Source: Parcubacteria bacterium C7867-004 (GTDB lineage: Bacteria > Patescibacteria > Paceibacteria > UBA9973 > UBA2103). Taken from it: DNA of 64,000 bases. Each line of letters begins with the position of its first letter. Within the stretch, counting starts at the first letter, position 1. The DNA is taken from contig LFCN01000006.1 in assembly GCA_001189075.1 (NCBI GenBank), positions 186,001 to 250,000 on the forward strand, read 5' to 3'. The notes beneath the pieces are model-generated. The model made no database searches, was not told the DNA's origin, and was given only the letters and a program-made list of their open reading frames with translations. This document shows, piece by piece, positions 35,453 through 43,714 of this stretch. The position numbers and the translations under genes are program-made.

Positions 35453-36193
35453 TCACAGATCGAAAATCCACCACGCGTCCTTGAATTTCCGAAGGTTAAA
35501 GGTGGTCTTACGCATCTTCGGGTGATAGTCGCCTACAGATACATAAAACCTCGGATATTCGATGTCGCCACCGTACAGTTTCCGGATCACCGAAGCACGT
35601 ACCACGAATGTCTCCTTCGGTAGTCCTGGGATATTAACGACGAAGATGCACGCATAGATTCCAGGCAGCATCCCTGTTGAGATATGGAACGCAGCGTATC
35701 GCTGGCCATCAGTCGGTCGGATTTCGCTTTCCCGACTGTACGCGCGAATGTAGCGGTCTCCGATCCGATATGCCAAGTGGGGTCCGCGCGTGATCGGGAT
35801 CCCCTCATAATCTATGACTGGGACAAGAGTCTTGCTATGTCGCGCTGCCTCCTCGATCAGATGGATACTCAGCGAGTCGCTATTCGCTGCGTCGAGCTCT
35901 TTCCTAAGCTCCGCTTCTCTCACGGCGATTGCTCGAAGCCGTAAACGTTGGCAGAGCATCTCCATTCTGGGTCCGAGATGGATCTTGAACCATCGGTTGT
36001 ACGTGTAATGAGCGGCTTGGCGCGTACCCCCGATCGCATGACCCACCTCCTCCAGACTCATCTCACTTGTATACAGCCTCCAAAGTTGGCTGTAAGTCTT
36101 ATGGTGACAGCGAGCGGATGCGGGTCTCAAGTTGAACTCGATAGCCGTTTTGCGCACCGCTGCCGTATCTATCGGCCTTTCGTATACACTCAC
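35453..36193 (-). CDS. Putative HTH DNA-binding protein of unknown family
   Basis: The 246 residues have an N-terminal helical part with a possible HTH (YSQLWRLYTSEMSLEEVGHAIGGTRQAAHYTYNRW), a coiled segment rich in Arg/Glu at about 70-110, and a beta-rich C-terminal half (GPHLAYRIGDRYIRAY, RFYVSVGDYHPKMRKTTFN). The C-terminal half could be a nuclease-like or ligand-binding domain; I see no certain catalytic set. The start is a GTG. The gene stands alone with its own terminator, divergent from prfB, which fits a mobile or lineage-specific regulator. Confidence 0.6.
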   Translation of the reverse strand: MSVYERPIDTAAVRKTAIEFNLRPASARCHHKTYSQLWRLYTSEMSLEEVGHAIGGTRQAAHYTYNRWFKIHLGPRMEMLCQRLRLRAIAVREAELRKELDAANSDSLSIHLIEEAARHSKTLVPVIDYEGIPITRGPHLAYRIGDRYIRAYSRESEIRPTDGQRYAAFHISTGMLPGIYACIFVVNIPGLPKETFVVRASVIRKLYGGDIEYPRFYVSVGDYHPKMRKTTFNLRKFKDAWWIFDL

Positions 36194-36275
36194 GGCTGTA
36201 TCCCTACTTTGTGACAGAACTAGTCCCGCTCCTTATACCAGAGAAAGACTGATTAGCAAAAAACGTCCCATCGTT

Positions 36276-36281
36276 TACACT
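36276..36281 (+). promoter_or_regulatory. -10 box of prfB
   Basis: TACACT ends 6 bases before the ATG at 36288, selecting that start and predicting a leaderless mRNA. Confidence 0.55.
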
Positions 36282-36287
36282 CAATCG

Positions 36288-37163
36288 ATGAACGGGAACG
36301 AGGAACGTATCGCAGAGCTCGAAGCCTTAATGGCTGAGCCCGATTTCTGGGCGGATAAGGACGAAGCCCAGCGTCGCATTGCGGAGTACCAGAGCCTCAA
36401 GGAGGGCGGAAGCGGGGACGATCACGATTCAGGATCCGCTACCATCGGCATACTCGCCGGAGCCGGAGGCGACGACGCGGAGGACTTCGTGCGCATGCTC
36501 CGCCGGATGTATGAAGGGTACGCGAGCAAGAAGGGATGGAGCGCCTGGGAACTGCATGCTAACGAGAACGATCAGGGCGGATACCGAAACGTATTGCTCG
36601 AGATCCCAGGAAAGGGCGCCTACGGTAGATTGAAGAACGAGGCGGGCGTGCATCGCCTCGTGCGCATCTCTCCCTTCAACTCGAATGCGAAGCGGCAGAC
36701 CTCGTTCGCACTTGTCGAAGTCCTTCCGAAACTCGTCGGAAATGAAGCTATCGAGCTCAAGCCCGACGACCTGGAGATACAGTTCGCCCGCGCGGGAGGA
36801 GCCGGCGGCCAGAACGTGAACAAGCGGGAGACCGCGGTCCGTATCGTTCACACCCCGTCGGGTGTATCGGCCCATGTCTCGAGCGAGCGCAGCCAGCTGG
36901 CTAACCGCGAGAAGGCGCTCGCGCTGGTTAAAGCGAAACTCTTCCGGATGGAAGAGGATAAGCGCCTTGCCGAAGCGAAGGGCCGCTCTATTGCTGCCAC
37001 AACTGCCAACGAATGGGGGAGTCAGATGCGCTCCTACGTCCTTCATCCCTATAAACTGGTGAAGGATCATGTAACAGGGGCGGAATCGCACGATCCGGAT
37101 GGTGTTTTGGAAGGAGACCTGGATACCTTCATAGACGCCTCGACCGAGGGTACGGTATACTAA
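36288..37163 (+). CDS. prfB: Peptide chain release factor 2 (shortened N-terminal domain)
   Basis: RF2 reads TAA and TGA stop codons. The stop-recognition motif SPF is present in HRLVRISPFNSN, and the catalytic GGQ lies in GGAGGQNVNKRETAVRI. The 291 residues are about 70 fewer than in E. coli; the missing part is in N-terminal domain 1. There is no in-frame TGA, so the classical autoregulatory +1 frameshift is absent. ftsE follows after 10 bases. Normal RF2 with both motifs supports TGA being a stop codon here, unlike in some CPR lineages. Confidence 0.93.
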   Translation: MNGNEERIAELEALMAEPDFWADKDEAQRRIAEYQSLKEGGSGDDHDSGSATIGILAGAGGDDAEDFVRMLRRMYEGYASKKGWSAWELHANENDQGGYRNVLLEIPGKGAYGRLKNEAGVHRLVRISPFNSNAKRQTSFALVEVLPKLVGNEAIELKPDDLEIQFARAGGAGGQNVNKRETAVRIVHTPSGVSAHVSSERSQLANREKALALVKAKLFRMEEDKRLAEAKGRSIAATTANEWGSQMRSYVLHPYKLVKDHVTGAESHDPDGVLEGDLDTFIDASTEGTVY

Positions 37164-37173
37164 CCCTCGTTGT

Positions 37174-37854
37174 ATGATCTATTTCGATAAGGTCTCAAAG
37201 ATCCACCGTGACGGCACTCCTGCCCTCGAAGATGTCACGCTCTCCATCTCACCTAAAGAGTTCGTTTCCATCGTCGGACACTCCGGCGCCGGCAAGACCA
37301 CCCTTATAAAAATGCTCCTCGCAGAAGACCGGCCTACCGAAGGTACGGTCTTCTTCGAATCCGCGGATGTGCACGCGTTCCCGAAGAGCAAGCTCCATCA
37401 CTACCGACGCAAGATCGGCACCGTGTTCCAGGATTTCCGCCTTATCCCGAACAAGACTGCATATGAGAACATCGCCTTCGCCATGGAAGCAGCAGGGCGG
37501 CCCGAAGACGAGATTCGCTCCGACGTGCCGCATATTCTCGACCTCGTCGATCTGGGCGGGAAGGGCCATCACTTCCCGAACCAGCTCTCCGGAGGCGAGC
37601 AGCAGCGCATCGCTATCGGTCGCGCGATCATCAACCAGCCCGATCTCATCGTCGCGGACGAGCCGACCGGCAACCTCGATCCGGTGAATACGTACGAGAT
37701 CATGGATATCCTGAAGAAGATCAACGAGCTCGGCACCACCGTCCTCATCACCACGCATAACAAGGGCGTGGTCGATTCGATCGGTCGTCGCGTCATCACG
37801 ATGGATAGGGGGCGCATCGTGAGGGACGATATGCAGGGGCAATACGTGCTGTAA
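37174..37854 (+). CDS. ftsE: Cell division ATP-binding protein FtsE
   Basis: This is the ABC ATPase of the FtsEX complex, which activates septal peptidoglycan hydrolases. The 226 residues have Walker A GHSGAGKTT, a Q-loop, signature LSGGEQQRIAIGRA, Walker B LIVADEPTGNLD and the switch His in TTHNKG. TATACT at 37155-37160 precedes the start by 13 bases, giving a short leader. ftsX follows after 15 bases. Confidence 0.95.
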   Translation: MIYFDKVSKIHRDGTPALEDVTLSISPKEFVSIVGHSGAGKTTLIKMLLAEDRPTEGTVFFESADVHAFPKSKLHHYRRKIGTVFQDFRLIPNKTAYENIAFAMEAAGRPEDEIRSDVPHILDLVDLGGKGHHFPNQLSGGEQQRIAIGRAIINQPDLIVADEPTGNLDPVNTYEIMDILKKINELGTTVLITTHNKGVVDSIGRRVITMDRGRIVRDDMQGQYVL

Positions 37855-37869
37855 CATACTCAAATCTTT

Positions 37870-38793
37870 ATGTGGATGATGATCAAGCGGATGGTAGCGA
37901 CAGGAGCGAAGAATTTCGTCCGTAGCGGCGCCGTCTCCTTCGCGACCGTGCTCGTCATGACCGTAACGCTCGCGATCATCGGTTCGCTCATCTTCCTCTC
38001 GGCGATACTGGGGAATACCCTCAGTGCGCTTGAGGACAAGGTGGACGTGAACGTCTACTTCGTCACGAACGCGCAGGAGCGCGACATCATCGCTATCAAG
38101 GAGCGCCTCGAGGATATACCGGAAGTGAGCGCAGTTACCTACACCACTCGCGAAGACCGTCTCGCTGAGTTCCGTACTCGTCATGAGAACGATCAGCTCA
38201 CGCTCCAGGCGCTCGACGAGCTCAATGACAACCCGCTCGGTGCCGCACTTTCCGTAAAGGCCAAGGACCCGTCGCAGTACCAGGGAATAGTGGAGTTCCT
38301 CGAGGAGGATCCTTCGATCTCTCCAGCCGGCGGTCCGATTATCGACAGCATCAACTATTTCCAGAACAAGACCGTCATCGACCGCCTCACAAGCGCCATC
38401 AACGCGACTGAACGCGCCGGACTCGTGATCGTCATTATCTTCGCACTCGCGTCGACCATCATAGCGCTCGCTACTATCCGGCTCGCTATCTACACCGCGC
38501 GCGACGAGATCGCGGTCATGCGACTGGTGGGAGCTTCAAACGCCTATATCCGCGGACCATTCATCGTTGCGGGCGTTATCTCAGGGCTTCTGGCTTCCAT
38601 ACTCGCGCTCCTCCTCTTCTATCCTGCTACCTGGTATGCGGGAACAGCGCTCCAGAACTGGCTCGGCGGATTCAACCTCTTCTCGTACTATATGTCGCAC
38701 TTCGGCATGGTCTTCTCGATCCTTGTCGGCTCGGGCATCTTGCTCGGTGCGCTCGCGTCGTGGTTAGCAGTTCGTCGGTATCTCAAAATCTAA
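37870..38793 (+). CDS. ftsX: Cell division protein FtsX
   Basis: FtsX is the membrane partner of FtsE. The 307 residues have an N-terminal helix (about 25-50), an extracytoplasmic domain (about 60-170) with the typical VNVYFV and LDELNDNPLGAALSVKAKD stretches, and three C-terminal helices of the FtsX/MacB permease type. ftsE lies directly upstream. The stop is one base before the pyrG start, so all three may be on one mRNA. Confidence 0.93.
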   Translation: MWMMIKRMVATGAKNFVRSGAVSFATVLVMTVTLAIIGSLIFLSAILGNTLSALEDKVDVNVYFVTNAQERDIIAIKERLEDIPEVSAVTYTTREDRLAEFRTRHENDQLTLQALDELNDNPLGAALSVKAKDPSQYQGIVEFLEEDPSISPAGGPIIDSINYFQNKTVIDRLTSAINATERAGLVIVIIFALASTIIALATIRLAIYTARDEIAVMRLVGASNAYIRGPFIVAGVISGLLASILALLLFYPATWYAGTALQNWLGGFNLFSYYMSHFGMVFSILVGSGILLGALASWLAVRRYLKI

Positions 38794-38794
38794 T

Positions 38795-40435
38795 ATGGCA
38801 AGTGAAGGACCTAAATACATATTCGTCGTCGGCGGGGTAATGTCGGGCGTCGGGAAGGGAGTCGCGACGTCCGCTATCGGCCGGATACTGAAGAGCAAGG
38901 GGTTGAACGTTACGGCGCTCAAGATAGATCCATACATCAACGTGGATGCCGGAACGATGAATCCGACGGAGCATGGCGAGTGCTTCGTGCTCGGCGATGG
39001 CGATGAGTGCGACCAGGACATGGGCAACTACGAGCGCTTCCTCGATATCGATCTTTCGCGCGGCAACTACATGACCACCGGGCGCGTCTATCTCGAGGTT
39101 ATAAAACGCGAGCGCAATCTCGAATACAAAGGACGCAATGTTGAAGTGGTGCCGGATATCCCGCTCGAGGTTATTCGCCGCATCGAAGCAGCGCAGCAGG
39201 CGGCAAACGCCGACGTCACTCTCATCGAGGTGGGAGGCACTATCGGCGAATACCAGAACATCATCTTCCTCGAAGCGGTGCGCATGATGAAGATGAAGAA
39301 GCCGCGGGACGTCGCTATCGTGATGGTGTCGTACGTGCCGATTCCGGGCAATATCGGCGAGATGAAAACCAAGCCGACGCAGTACGCCTCTCGTTCGCTC
39401 AACTCCGTCGGGCTTCAGGCGGATATCATACTTGCTCGCGCCGCTCGTCCGCTCGACGAGAAGCGCAAGGAGAAGATCGGCGTCTTCTGCAACATCCCGA
39501 CCGAGAACGTGATCTCAGCACCCGACGTCGCGAGCATCTATGACGTGCCGCTCAATTATGAGAAGGACGGTCTCGGAAAGATCCTTTGCGATGTTCTCGG
39601 GCTCGAGGATCGTCCGGCAGATATGAAGGATTGGGAAGCGTTCGTCGAGAGCTCGAAGAACACGACGAAGGAGCTTTCGATAGCGGTTGTAGGGAAGTAT
39701 TTCGATACGGGAGATTTCGTGCTCGCCGATTCTTACATATCCGTCCTTGAAGCGCTCAAGGCAGCCGGGTATGCACAGGGGGTTAAGGTGAAGCTCTCAT
39801 ACCTCGATTCCGAGGAATACGAGAAAGACCCGAGCAAGCTCTCCGATCTCTCGCAATACGCAGGCATCGTCGTTCCGGGCGGATTCGGCACCCGAGGCAT
39901 CGAAGGCATCATAGCTAGCATAGGCTACGCGCGCGAAAACAAGATCCCGTACTTCGGTCTCTGCTACGGCATGCAGCTGGCCATCATCGAGTATGCACGA
40001 ACTAAAGCGGGCATCGAAGGTGCCACTACTGAAGAGGCGGATGCTGCTGCCGTTCACCCGGTTATTGGCGTCATGAACGATCAGAAAGAGAAGCTTACGA
40101 AGAATGATTACGGAGGCACGATGCGTCTCGGTACGTACCCCTGCGTACTTACGCCCGGAACCGTTGCTGCCAGCGCATACGGCAAAGAGCAGATCAATGA
40201 GCGCCATCGCCATCGCTATGAGGTGAATCCGGCATACATCGAGCAGCTCACGAATGCGGGCCTCGTCTTCTCCGGAAAATCCCCGGACGGCCGGCTCATG
40301 GAAATAGCGGAGCTTCCCGTAAGCGAGCACCCGTTCTTCCTCGGTACTCAGTTCCATCCGGAACTCCTCTCGCGTCCGCTTACGCCGCATCCGCTCTTCA
40401 GCGCGTTCCTCAAGGCAGCAGGAGAGAAAGGATAA
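38795..40435 (+). CDS. pyrG: CTP synthase
   Basis: This enzyme makes CTP from UTP, ATP and glutamine. The synthetase domain opens with KYIFVVGGVMSGVGKGV and has the Mg/ATP residues in DPYINVDAGTMNP and HGECFVLGDG. The class I amidotransferase domain has the nucleophile Cys in GLCYGMQ (usually GLCLGMQ) and the His-Glu pair in FHPEL. The length of 546 residues is normal. It starts 1 base after ftsX and ends 3 bases before the next gene. Confidence 0.97.
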   Translation: MASEGPKYIFVVGGVMSGVGKGVATSAIGRILKSKGLNVTALKIDPYINVDAGTMNPTEHGECFVLGDGDECDQDMGNYERFLDIDLSRGNYMTTGRVYLEVIKRERNLEYKGRNVEVVPDIPLEVIRRIEAAQQAANADVTLIEVGGTIGEYQNIIFLEAVRMMKMKKPRDVAIVMVSYVPIPGNIGEMKTKPTQYASRSLNSVGLQADIILARAARPLDEKRKEKIGVFCNIPTENVISAPDVASIYDVPLNYEKDGLGKILCDVLGLEDRPADMKDWEAFVESSKNTTKELSIAVVGKYFDTGDFVLADSYISVLEALKAAGYAQGVKVKLSYLDSEEYEKDPSKLSDLSQYAGIVVPGGFGTRGIEGIIASIGYARENKIPYFGLCYGMQLAIIEYARTKAGIEGATTEEADAAAVHPVIGVMNDQKEKLTKNDYGGTMRLGTYPCVLTPGTVAASAYGKEQINERHRHRYEVNPAYIEQLTNAGLVFSGKSPDGRLMEIAELPVSEHPFFLGTQFHPELLSRPLTPHPLFSAFLKAAGEKG

Positions 40436-40438
40436 CGT

Positions 40439-41200
40439 ATGCCGCTCTCGTTCGTTCATCTGAACATCGAACGGGATCGGCATCTCGATCGCATCGGTCC
40501 ATTCCTCAAAGAACGGATGCCGGATGTGGTCTGTCTCCAGGAACTTCTCTTGGAAGACGTTCCGCACCTTGAGTCCCTACTTGGTGCCCGCTGCTTCTTC
40601 GTTCCGATGATGTACGTGCAGCATCCACGAGGACGCGTAACCGAAGGCGTGGGTATTTTTTCACGTTTCCCTATAGCCGCTACTAGCGAGCACTGGATCG
40701 GAGGGAAAGAGGGCGAACTCGTCGACTATATAGACACGGTCCCGGAAGAGAAACTGCTGACCCAACGATATGTCATTGCGATAGTGGATATCGAGAAGGA
40801 TGGAGAGACGTATCGGATCGCAACCACGCATTTCCCTGTTACGGTCGGGGGTAGCGAAAGCGACATACAGAACGGGGTTCTCGATCGCTTCCTGGAAGTA
40901 ACAGCGACTCTGGAAGAATTCGTCGTAACGGGGGATTTCAATGCGCCGAGAGGAGGTCCTGCCTTCAGCAGATTATGCGAACGGTATACGGACAATGTCC
41001 CGTCCGCATATATGATGAGCCTCGACCTCACGCTCCACCGCGCAGGAGCGAAGCTTCCTGCAGACATAGCGAAGCTCGGTCTTCCCGGACTCATGGTTGA
41101 CGGGGTATTCAGCACGGTGGGCTATCGAGTCGTTGATGTTGAGATGATCTGCGGCGTGAGTGATCATTGCGCGCTCGTAGGGTCTATCGAGAAGCAATGA
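40439..41200 (+). CDS. Endonuclease/exonuclease/phosphatase family protein
   Basis: The 253-residue DNase I-like protein has Asn in FVHLNIER, Glu in VVCLQELLLED, His in RIATTHFPV, the VTGDFNAPRG motif and terminal GVSDHCALVG. It is distinct from the 31.2 kb family member and lacks a signal peptide. It follows pyrG after 3 bases. The substrate is unknown; DNA repair or phosphodiester turnover are possible. Confidence 0.87.
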   Translation: MPLSFVHLNIERDRHLDRIGPFLKERMPDVVCLQELLLEDVPHLESLLGARCFFVPMMYVQHPRGRVTEGVGIFSRFPIAATSEHWIGGKEGELVDYIDTVPEEKLLTQRYVIAIVDIEKDGETYRIATTHFPVTVGGSESDIQNGVLDRFLEVTATLEEFVVTGDFNAPRGGPAFSRLCERYTDNVPSAYMMSLDLTLHRAGAKLPADIAKLGLPGLMVDGVFSTVGYRVVDVEMICGVSDHCALVGSIEKQ

Positions 41201-41229
41201 TTGTACAGTTTTTATAAGCGTGTTATAGT
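41201..41229 (+). promoter_or_regulatory. Promoter of the XRE regulator
   Basis: TTGTAC (41201-41206), 17 bases, TATAGT (41224-41229). The leader is about 50 bases and contains a small hairpin (GCGTCT-GAA-GACGC at 41245-41258), in contrast to the leaderless layout elsewhere. Confidence 0.5.
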
Positions 41230-41285
41230 ATTAATGGAAAGCGAGCGTCTGAAGACGCGAGCTGCAGTGGGGAGTTGTCTACGTA

Positions 41286-41711
41286 ATGGACGAGATTGAT
41301 ATCCACTTGGGCCGGCGTCTTAGGCGCCGGCGTCGCCTGTTGGGGCTGACCCAGCAGGAACTGGCGCACGCGTGCGGGGTCCGCTTCCAGCAGATCCAGA
41401 AATACGAGTGCGCCGCTAATCGCATGTCTGCCGCTCGCCTCTGGCAACTGGCCGAGGCGCTTGAGGTTCCGGTCTCGTACTTCTACGAGGGCCTGACCCG
41501 CGACCAACGCGAGACATTGGAAAGCGAAACCGCGTCGCTCATCGATGAGCGCATGGGAAGCAGAGAAGCGCAGGATCTGATCCGCGCCTACTACCAGTTG
41601 GGTGAACGTCCGCGTCGTCGCCTGCTCGATCTCGCCAAGGCGATGAACGGCGAAGTCGATGGCGACACTTTGGATGAGATCGTCTCCGACAAGACGCTGC
41701 AGGCAGCCTGA
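41286..41711 (+). CDS. XRE-family regulator of alphaproteobacterial type
   Basis: The 141 residues begin with DEIDIHLGRRLRRRRRLLGLTQQELAHACG, then VRFQQIQKYECAANRMSAARLWQLAEAL, an XRE helix-turn-helix. This exact style (an xDxHxGxRLRxRR start, FQQIQKYExAxNRxSAxRL) is characteristic of a regulator family very common in Alphaproteobacteria. After the HTH comes VPVSYFYEGL and a helical tail. The gene has a conventional promoter and leader, and a strong terminator follows. Codons are more C/G-rich (CGC, CTG) than in its neighbours. I infer acquisition from an alphaproteobacterium; the target is unknown. Confidence 0.85.
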   Translation: MDEIDIHLGRRLRRRRRLLGLTQQELAHACGVRFQQIQKYECAANRMSAARLWQLAEALEVPVSYFYEGLTRDQRETLESETASLIDERMGSREAQDLIRAYYQLGERPRRRLLDLAKAMNGEVDGDTLDEIVSDKTLQAA

Positions 41712-41716
41712 TACGG

Positions 41717-41757
41717 CAAAGGGCCGGCGACGCGAATGCGTTGCCGGCCCTCTTTCT
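41717..41757 (+). terminator. Terminator between the XRE gene and metK
   Basis: GGGCCGGC pairs with GCCGGCCC around an imperfect inner stem, followed by TCTTTCT. It serves the plus-strand gene and, through the flanking AAAG, perhaps metK from the other side. Confidence 0.75.
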
Positions 41758-41772
41758 ATACTTTTTGCCTGA

Positions 41773-42825
41773 TTAGAGCGAGATGATCTCTTCCCACGGA
41801 CGACCGGCAACACCGAAGTGTCCATACGCGGCTGTCTCTCGGAAGATAGGACGCTGGAGCCCCAAACGCTCCTGGATAGCGCGCGGGCGGAAATCAAAGT
41901 TCTTAGCGACGATCTCGGAAAGGTTGTTCCCCTCATCGTCGAACGCTTCGACCATCACCGGCTCGACGCGGCCGATCGCATAGGCGACCGATACGAGCGC
42001 CTTCTTCGCGTGACCGTTCGCTACCAAGTTCTTTGCGGCGAAGCGACACATGTATGCCGCCGAGCGGTCCACTTTCGTAGCGTCCTTTCCGGAGAATGCG
42101 CCTCCGCCGTGCGGCATGAGACCTCCGTACGTGTCGACCATGATCTTGCGGCCGGTGAGGCCGGCGTCAGCCTCGAATCCACCCTGGACGAAGCGTCCGG
42201 TAGGGTTAACGAGCAACTCGATGTTCTCGGTGTTCCCGAGGACAGGCAGGAAGAGCTTCTCCGTAAGGTCGCGACGAATGTCCTCGAGCTCCGCTTCTTC
42301 CGTGTGCTGGGTGGAGGTGAGGGCGGTGATGACTTTTCCTTCCTTGATCGTAACCTGGGTCTTTCCGTCGGGGCGCAGATAGGGAAGCTCTCCTGAGGTG
42401 CGAAGCTTCTCGAGCTTGCGTGCGAGCGCGTGCGAAAGAACGACGCCGAGCGGAAGGTATTCCTCGGTTTCGTTGGTCGCGTATCCGTACATGATGCCCT
42501 GGTCGCCGGCTCCTCCGGTGTCGACGCCCATCGCGATGTCTCCTGACTGCGTCACGACGCGGGAGAGCACGTCGAGCGGCTCGGTGTAGCCGATGTCCGC
42601 GTACACGCTTCGTGCGATCGCCTCATAGTCGACGTCGGCTTTCGTCGTGACCTCGCCGCCGATCATGAGCGTGCCGTGGCTACCGAATGTCTCAACCGCA
42701 ACACGGCTCGTAGGGTCGCCCGTAAGGCAGGCGTCGAGAATGGCGTCCGACATCTGGTCGCAGACCTTGTCAGGGTGCCCGTTGGTCACGCTCTCCGTTG
42801 TGTAATGAGTTAGCGAATGGAACAT
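41773..42825 (-). CDS. metK: S-adenosylmethionine synthetase
   Basis: The enzyme makes SAM from methionine and ATP. The 350 residues start with TTESVTNGHPDKVCDQMSDAILDA, continue with TFGSHGTLMIGGEVTT and the ATP loop GAGDQGIMYGYA, and carry the conserved GGAFSGKDATKVDRSAAYMCRF and PHGGGAFS motifs. It is about 30 residues shorter than E. coli MetK. I chose the internal Met of MFHSLTHYTT (42825), because the upstream frame reads through the leader hairpin. The leader holds a SAM-type riboswitch and terminator, so the product represses its own synthesis. Confidence 0.95.
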   Translation of the reverse strand: MFHSLTHYTTESVTNGHPDKVCDQMSDAILDACLTGDPTSRVAVETFGSHGTLMIGGEVTTKADVDYEAIARSVYADIGYTEPLDVLSRVVTQSGDIAMGVDTGGAGDQGIMYGYATNETEEYLPLGVVLSHALARKLEKLRTSGELPYLRPDGKTQVTIKEGKVITALTSTQHTEEAELEDIRRDLTEKLFLPVLGNTENIELLVNPTGRFVQGGFEADAGLTGRKIMVDTYGGLMPHGGGAFSGKDATKVDRSAAYMCRFAAKNLVANGHAKKALVSVAYAIGRVEPVMVEAFDDEGNNLSEIVAKNFDFRPRAIQERLGLQRPIFRETAAYGHFGVAGRPWEEIISL

Positions 42826-42858
42826 GAGTACGAATGATTTAGTAGTAGCCGTACCAAA

Positions 42859-42890
42859 CGAAAGCATCTCCCGCGAAGGAGATGCTTTCG
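42859..42890 (-). terminator. Riboswitch terminator hairpin in the metK leader
   Basis: On the minus strand CGAAAGCATCTCC pairs perfectly with GGAGATGCTTTCG around TTCGCG, followed by TTTGG. The 5' arm contains GCATC, complementary to GATGC at the 3' end of the aptamer P1 helix, so the two structures exclude each other. The T-run is short. Confidence 0.65.
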
Positions 42891-42898
42891 TAAAGCTA

Positions 42899-42993
42899 GG
42901 CATCGTCCCCCGAGGGGTCTGGGGGCACCGTTTCCGCTAGGAATGGTTGCCGGCAGGTCGTAGGTCCAGGTACCTCGCTGCGCTCTTGATACT
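42899..42993 (-). promoter_or_regulatory. SAM riboswitch aptamer (SAM-I/SAM-IV clan) upstream of metK
   Basis: Reading the minus strand, GTATCAAGAGCGCAGCGAGG begins the element and GACGATGCC ends it. P1 is GTATC/GATGC. P2 is GCAG/CTGC with an inner AGGT/ACCT. The invariant core CCGGCAACC lies at 42945-42953. P3 is TTCC/GGAA, followed by the conserved GGTGCC. A GC-rich P4 is CCCC/GGGG. This order matches SAM-I/IV-type aptamers, and the downstream gene makes SAM. Binding would stabilise P1 and permit the terminator that follows. Confidence 0.75.
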
Positions 42994-43073
42994 GCGTATT
43001 CGGTTGTACAGGGGTAGCATAGCACGCGTGTTCTGGGGCGCTATACTTATCCCATACCCCTTAAGCACTACGT

Positions 43074-43502
43074 ATGGAAGTGATGATCAATTACTGGGCG
43101 GTGCTCCTTTCGGCTATCGTCTGCGTTATACTCGGCGCCTTCTGGTACGGCCCGTTGTTCGGGAAGCAATGGATGCGCCTCATCGATATCAAGATGCCTG
43201 ATGTCATCACGCCGACCATCAAGAAGGAGATGTACAAGAGCTATGCGATAACCGCGCTCAGCAGCATCGCGATGACATTTGTGCTCGCGAATATCCTCTA
43301 CTTCATGAGCTCCGTAACGCGCATCGGTGGAGTCCAGGCCGGACTTTCTGCAGCGATCTGGACATGGGTCGGCTTTATTGTTCCTGCGACCCTCATCTCC
43401 GTTACCTGGGAAGGAAAGCCGTGGAAGTACTGGTTCATCATTGCCGGCTACTACCTCGTGGCACTCTCGATCTCGGGAGTCATCCTCGCGACTTGGCAGT
43501 AG
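43074..43502 (+). CDS. DUF1761 family membrane protein
   Basis: The 142 residues have four membrane segments. The N-terminal INYWAVLLSAIVCVILGAFWYGPLFGKQW is the family signature of DUF1761 (hydrophobic helix with WYGPLFGK). The function is unknown. It is divergent from metK, with the riboswitch leader in between. TATACT at 43042-43047 is 26 bases before the ATG, so a leader of about 20 bases is expected; a second ATG at 43083 is also possible. Confidence 0.85.
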   Translation: MEVMINYWAVLLSAIVCVILGAFWYGPLFGKQWMRLIDIKMPDVITPTIKKEMYKSYAITALSSIAMTFVLANILYFMSSVTRIGGVQAGLSAAIWTWVGFIVPATLISVTWEGKPWKYWFIIAGYYLVALSISGVILATWQ

Positions 43503-43519
43503 AACTGAACTCAATAATA

Positions 43520-43550
43520 GGGCCGCGCCAGCAAACGGCGCGGCCCTTTT
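43520..43550 (+). terminator. Terminator after the DUF1761 gene
   Basis: GGGCCGCGCC pairs with GGCGCGGCCC around AGCAAAC, followed by TTTTG. Confidence 0.88.
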
Positions 43551-43615
43551 GCGTTGCAATAAGGCCGATTTTCGAGTATCTTCTTCGAAGCAGGCCGATT
43601 TATCGGCCTCGCTAT

Positions 43616-43686
43616 TGCGGGATCGTCTAATGGTAGGACTACGGTTTCTGGTACCGTGTATCTAGGTTCGAGTCCTAGTCCCGCAG
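43616..43686 (+). tRNA. tRNA-Gln (CTG)
   Basis: Acceptor TGCGGGA/TCCCGCA, D stem GTCT/GGAC, anticodon stem ACGGT/ACCGT with loop TTCTGGT, T stem TAGGT/CTAGT-type arm and discriminator G. CCA is not encoded. The first copy of the intergenic element of the following gene array begins in its last two bases. Confidence 0.9.
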
Positions 43687-43708
43687 CTCGATATTTGTGT
43701 GTCATAAT
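43685..43708 (+). repeat. Array element copy 1 (3' half only)
   Basis: AGCTCGATATTTGTGT followed by GTCATAAT matches the promoter-proximal half of the repeated element. The 5' half (CCCAGAC...) is replaced by the tRNA-Gln 3' end. The CATAAT at 43703-43708 ends 6 bases before the next ATG. Confidence 0.6.
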
Positions 43709-43714
43709 TTGGAC

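Noticed and set aside
35225..35623. Plus-strand frame of 132 residues starting inside tRNA-Thr (CGT)
   Set aside because: It begins in the tRNA, crosses two terminators and runs antisense to the HTH-like gene.
36288..36420. Programmed frameshift in prfB as in many bacteria
   Set aside because: The frame is continuous from the ATG at 36288 and no in-frame TGA with a CTTTGA-type slip site is present.
41818..42396. Plus-strand open frame of 192 residues opposite metK
   Set aside because: It lies entirely antisense to a highly conserved gene and its translation has no protein-like character.
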